Source: Salinimonas profundi (GTDB lineage Bacteria; Pseudomonadota; Gammaproteobacteria; Enterobacterales; Alteromonadaceae). Taken from it: a stretch of 64,000 nucleotides of DNA. Numbering within the stretch: the stretch's first letter is position 1; each line of letters begins with the position of its first letter. Both the position numbers and the translations under genes were made by a program. A model generated the notes under the pieces. That model was not told where the DNA came from, did not search any database, and saw nothing but the letters and a program-made list of their open reading frames with translations. Positions 63,874 to 64,000 of this stretch are shown one piece after another. The stretch lies in NCBI RefSeq assembly GCF_014750655.1, contig NZ_JABBXD010000001.1, forward strand, positions 667,102-731,101, read 5' to 3'.

Positions 63874-64000
63874 AATATAAAAATTTATTCTTATCTGCTT
63901 CTTTGGTGTTAGCGACGTCAATCGCACAGCCGGCGTTTGCCCACTCTCAGATGACGCTCAGTCAAAGCAGCCCCTCAGACAATGCGATGCTGATGAGCGC
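63870..64000 (+). CDS. copC: CopC-like copper-binding protein, 3' end cut by window edge
   Basis: Only 43 codons are in the window. ATG at 63870 overlaps the previous stop (ATGA). The leader MKYKNLFLSASLVLATSIAQ continues PAFA and is followed by the mature start HSQMTLSQSSPSDNAMLMS. This matches CopC/YobA, whose mature N-terminal His is a Cu(II) ligand and whose first strand has the SSPSDNA-type motif. It would be a periplasmic Cu(II) carrier. The rest of the protein, and whether copD follows, are not visible. Confidence 0.85.
   Translation, partial: MKYKNLFLSASLVLATSIAQPAFAHSQMTLSQSSPSDNAMLMS

Noticed and set aside
1..64000. CRISPR arrays, tRNA/rRNA genes, prophage or insertion sequences
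   Set aside because: No spaced direct repeats, tRNA-like cloverleafs, rRNA stretches, integrase/transposase frames or terminal inverted repeats were seen.

Overview
The window looks like chromosomal DNA of a marine gammaproteobacterium, most likely of the Alteromonadales (Alteromonadaceae-like). This rests on gene content and protein style: a ybfF / DUF2788 / fldA / fur neighbourhood, an alaA-yfbR pair, a complete ETF/ETF-QO set, a PEP-CTERM protein, a TonB-dependent receptor and many RND pumps. No database search was possible, so the genus is not assigned. I see no rRNA, tRNA, CRISPR array, phage module or insertion sequence.

Layout. 1-2.5 kb: small mixed minus-strand genes (DUF3224 fragment, GNAT acetyltransferase, two small membrane proteins, isochorismatase-type hydrolase). 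2.6-8.4 kb: an SDR/MDR oxidoreductase pair divergent from a GlxA-type AraC regulator, then a TonB-dependent receptor and a tiny acidic repeat lipoprotein. 8.6-13 kb: an adaptor plus HAE1-type RND pump. 13.3-17.3 kb: a CBM48-like mini-protein, then etfBA and ETF-QO in divergent orientation around a region with two perfect palindromes; together these feed acyl-CoA dehydrogenase electrons to quinone. 17.4-22.4 kb: H-NS-like protein, YbfF esterase, DUF2788, flavodoxin, a chemoreceptor on the opposite strand, and Fur. 22.5-25.7 kb: a fully overlapping pxpA-pxpB-pxpC operon (5-oxoprolinase) ending in a D-amino-acid-aminotransferase-like gene. 25.8-34.7 kb: CvfB-like and OsmC-like proteins, then one lipoprotein adaptor with two different RND permeases. 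34.8-37 kb: DUF3718, DUF2189 and LRAT-like proteins. 37.2-42.2 kb: alaA, yfbR and a dGTPase-family HD protein, then msrPQ. 42.4-51.8 kb: MFS transporter, TonB-like TPR protein, trypsin-like protease, PEP-CTERM protein, orphan prpD, GGDEF protein and glyoxalase I. 51.9-52.3 kb: a small ion channel.

52.4-64 kb (running off the end) is the most remarkable part: a plus-strand copper/silver-type island. In order it holds a DUF305 membrane protein, a glutaredoxin-MauE fusion, a Cys/His-rich CopL-like protein, a DUF411 protein, a CusC-like outer-membrane factor, a CusB-like adaptor carrying three tandem CusF domains, CusA, a PepSY membrane protein, a PepSY-ferredoxin-FAD/NAD reductase fusion, and a CopC-like protein. 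Most genes from DUF411 onward overlap. I infer a unit that reduces periplasmic metal (probably Cu(II) to Cu(I)) with cytoplasmic NAD(P)H, captures Cu(I) on the CusF array and expels it through CusCBA. The domain content is read directly from the sequence; the coupling of reductase to efflux is a hypothesis.
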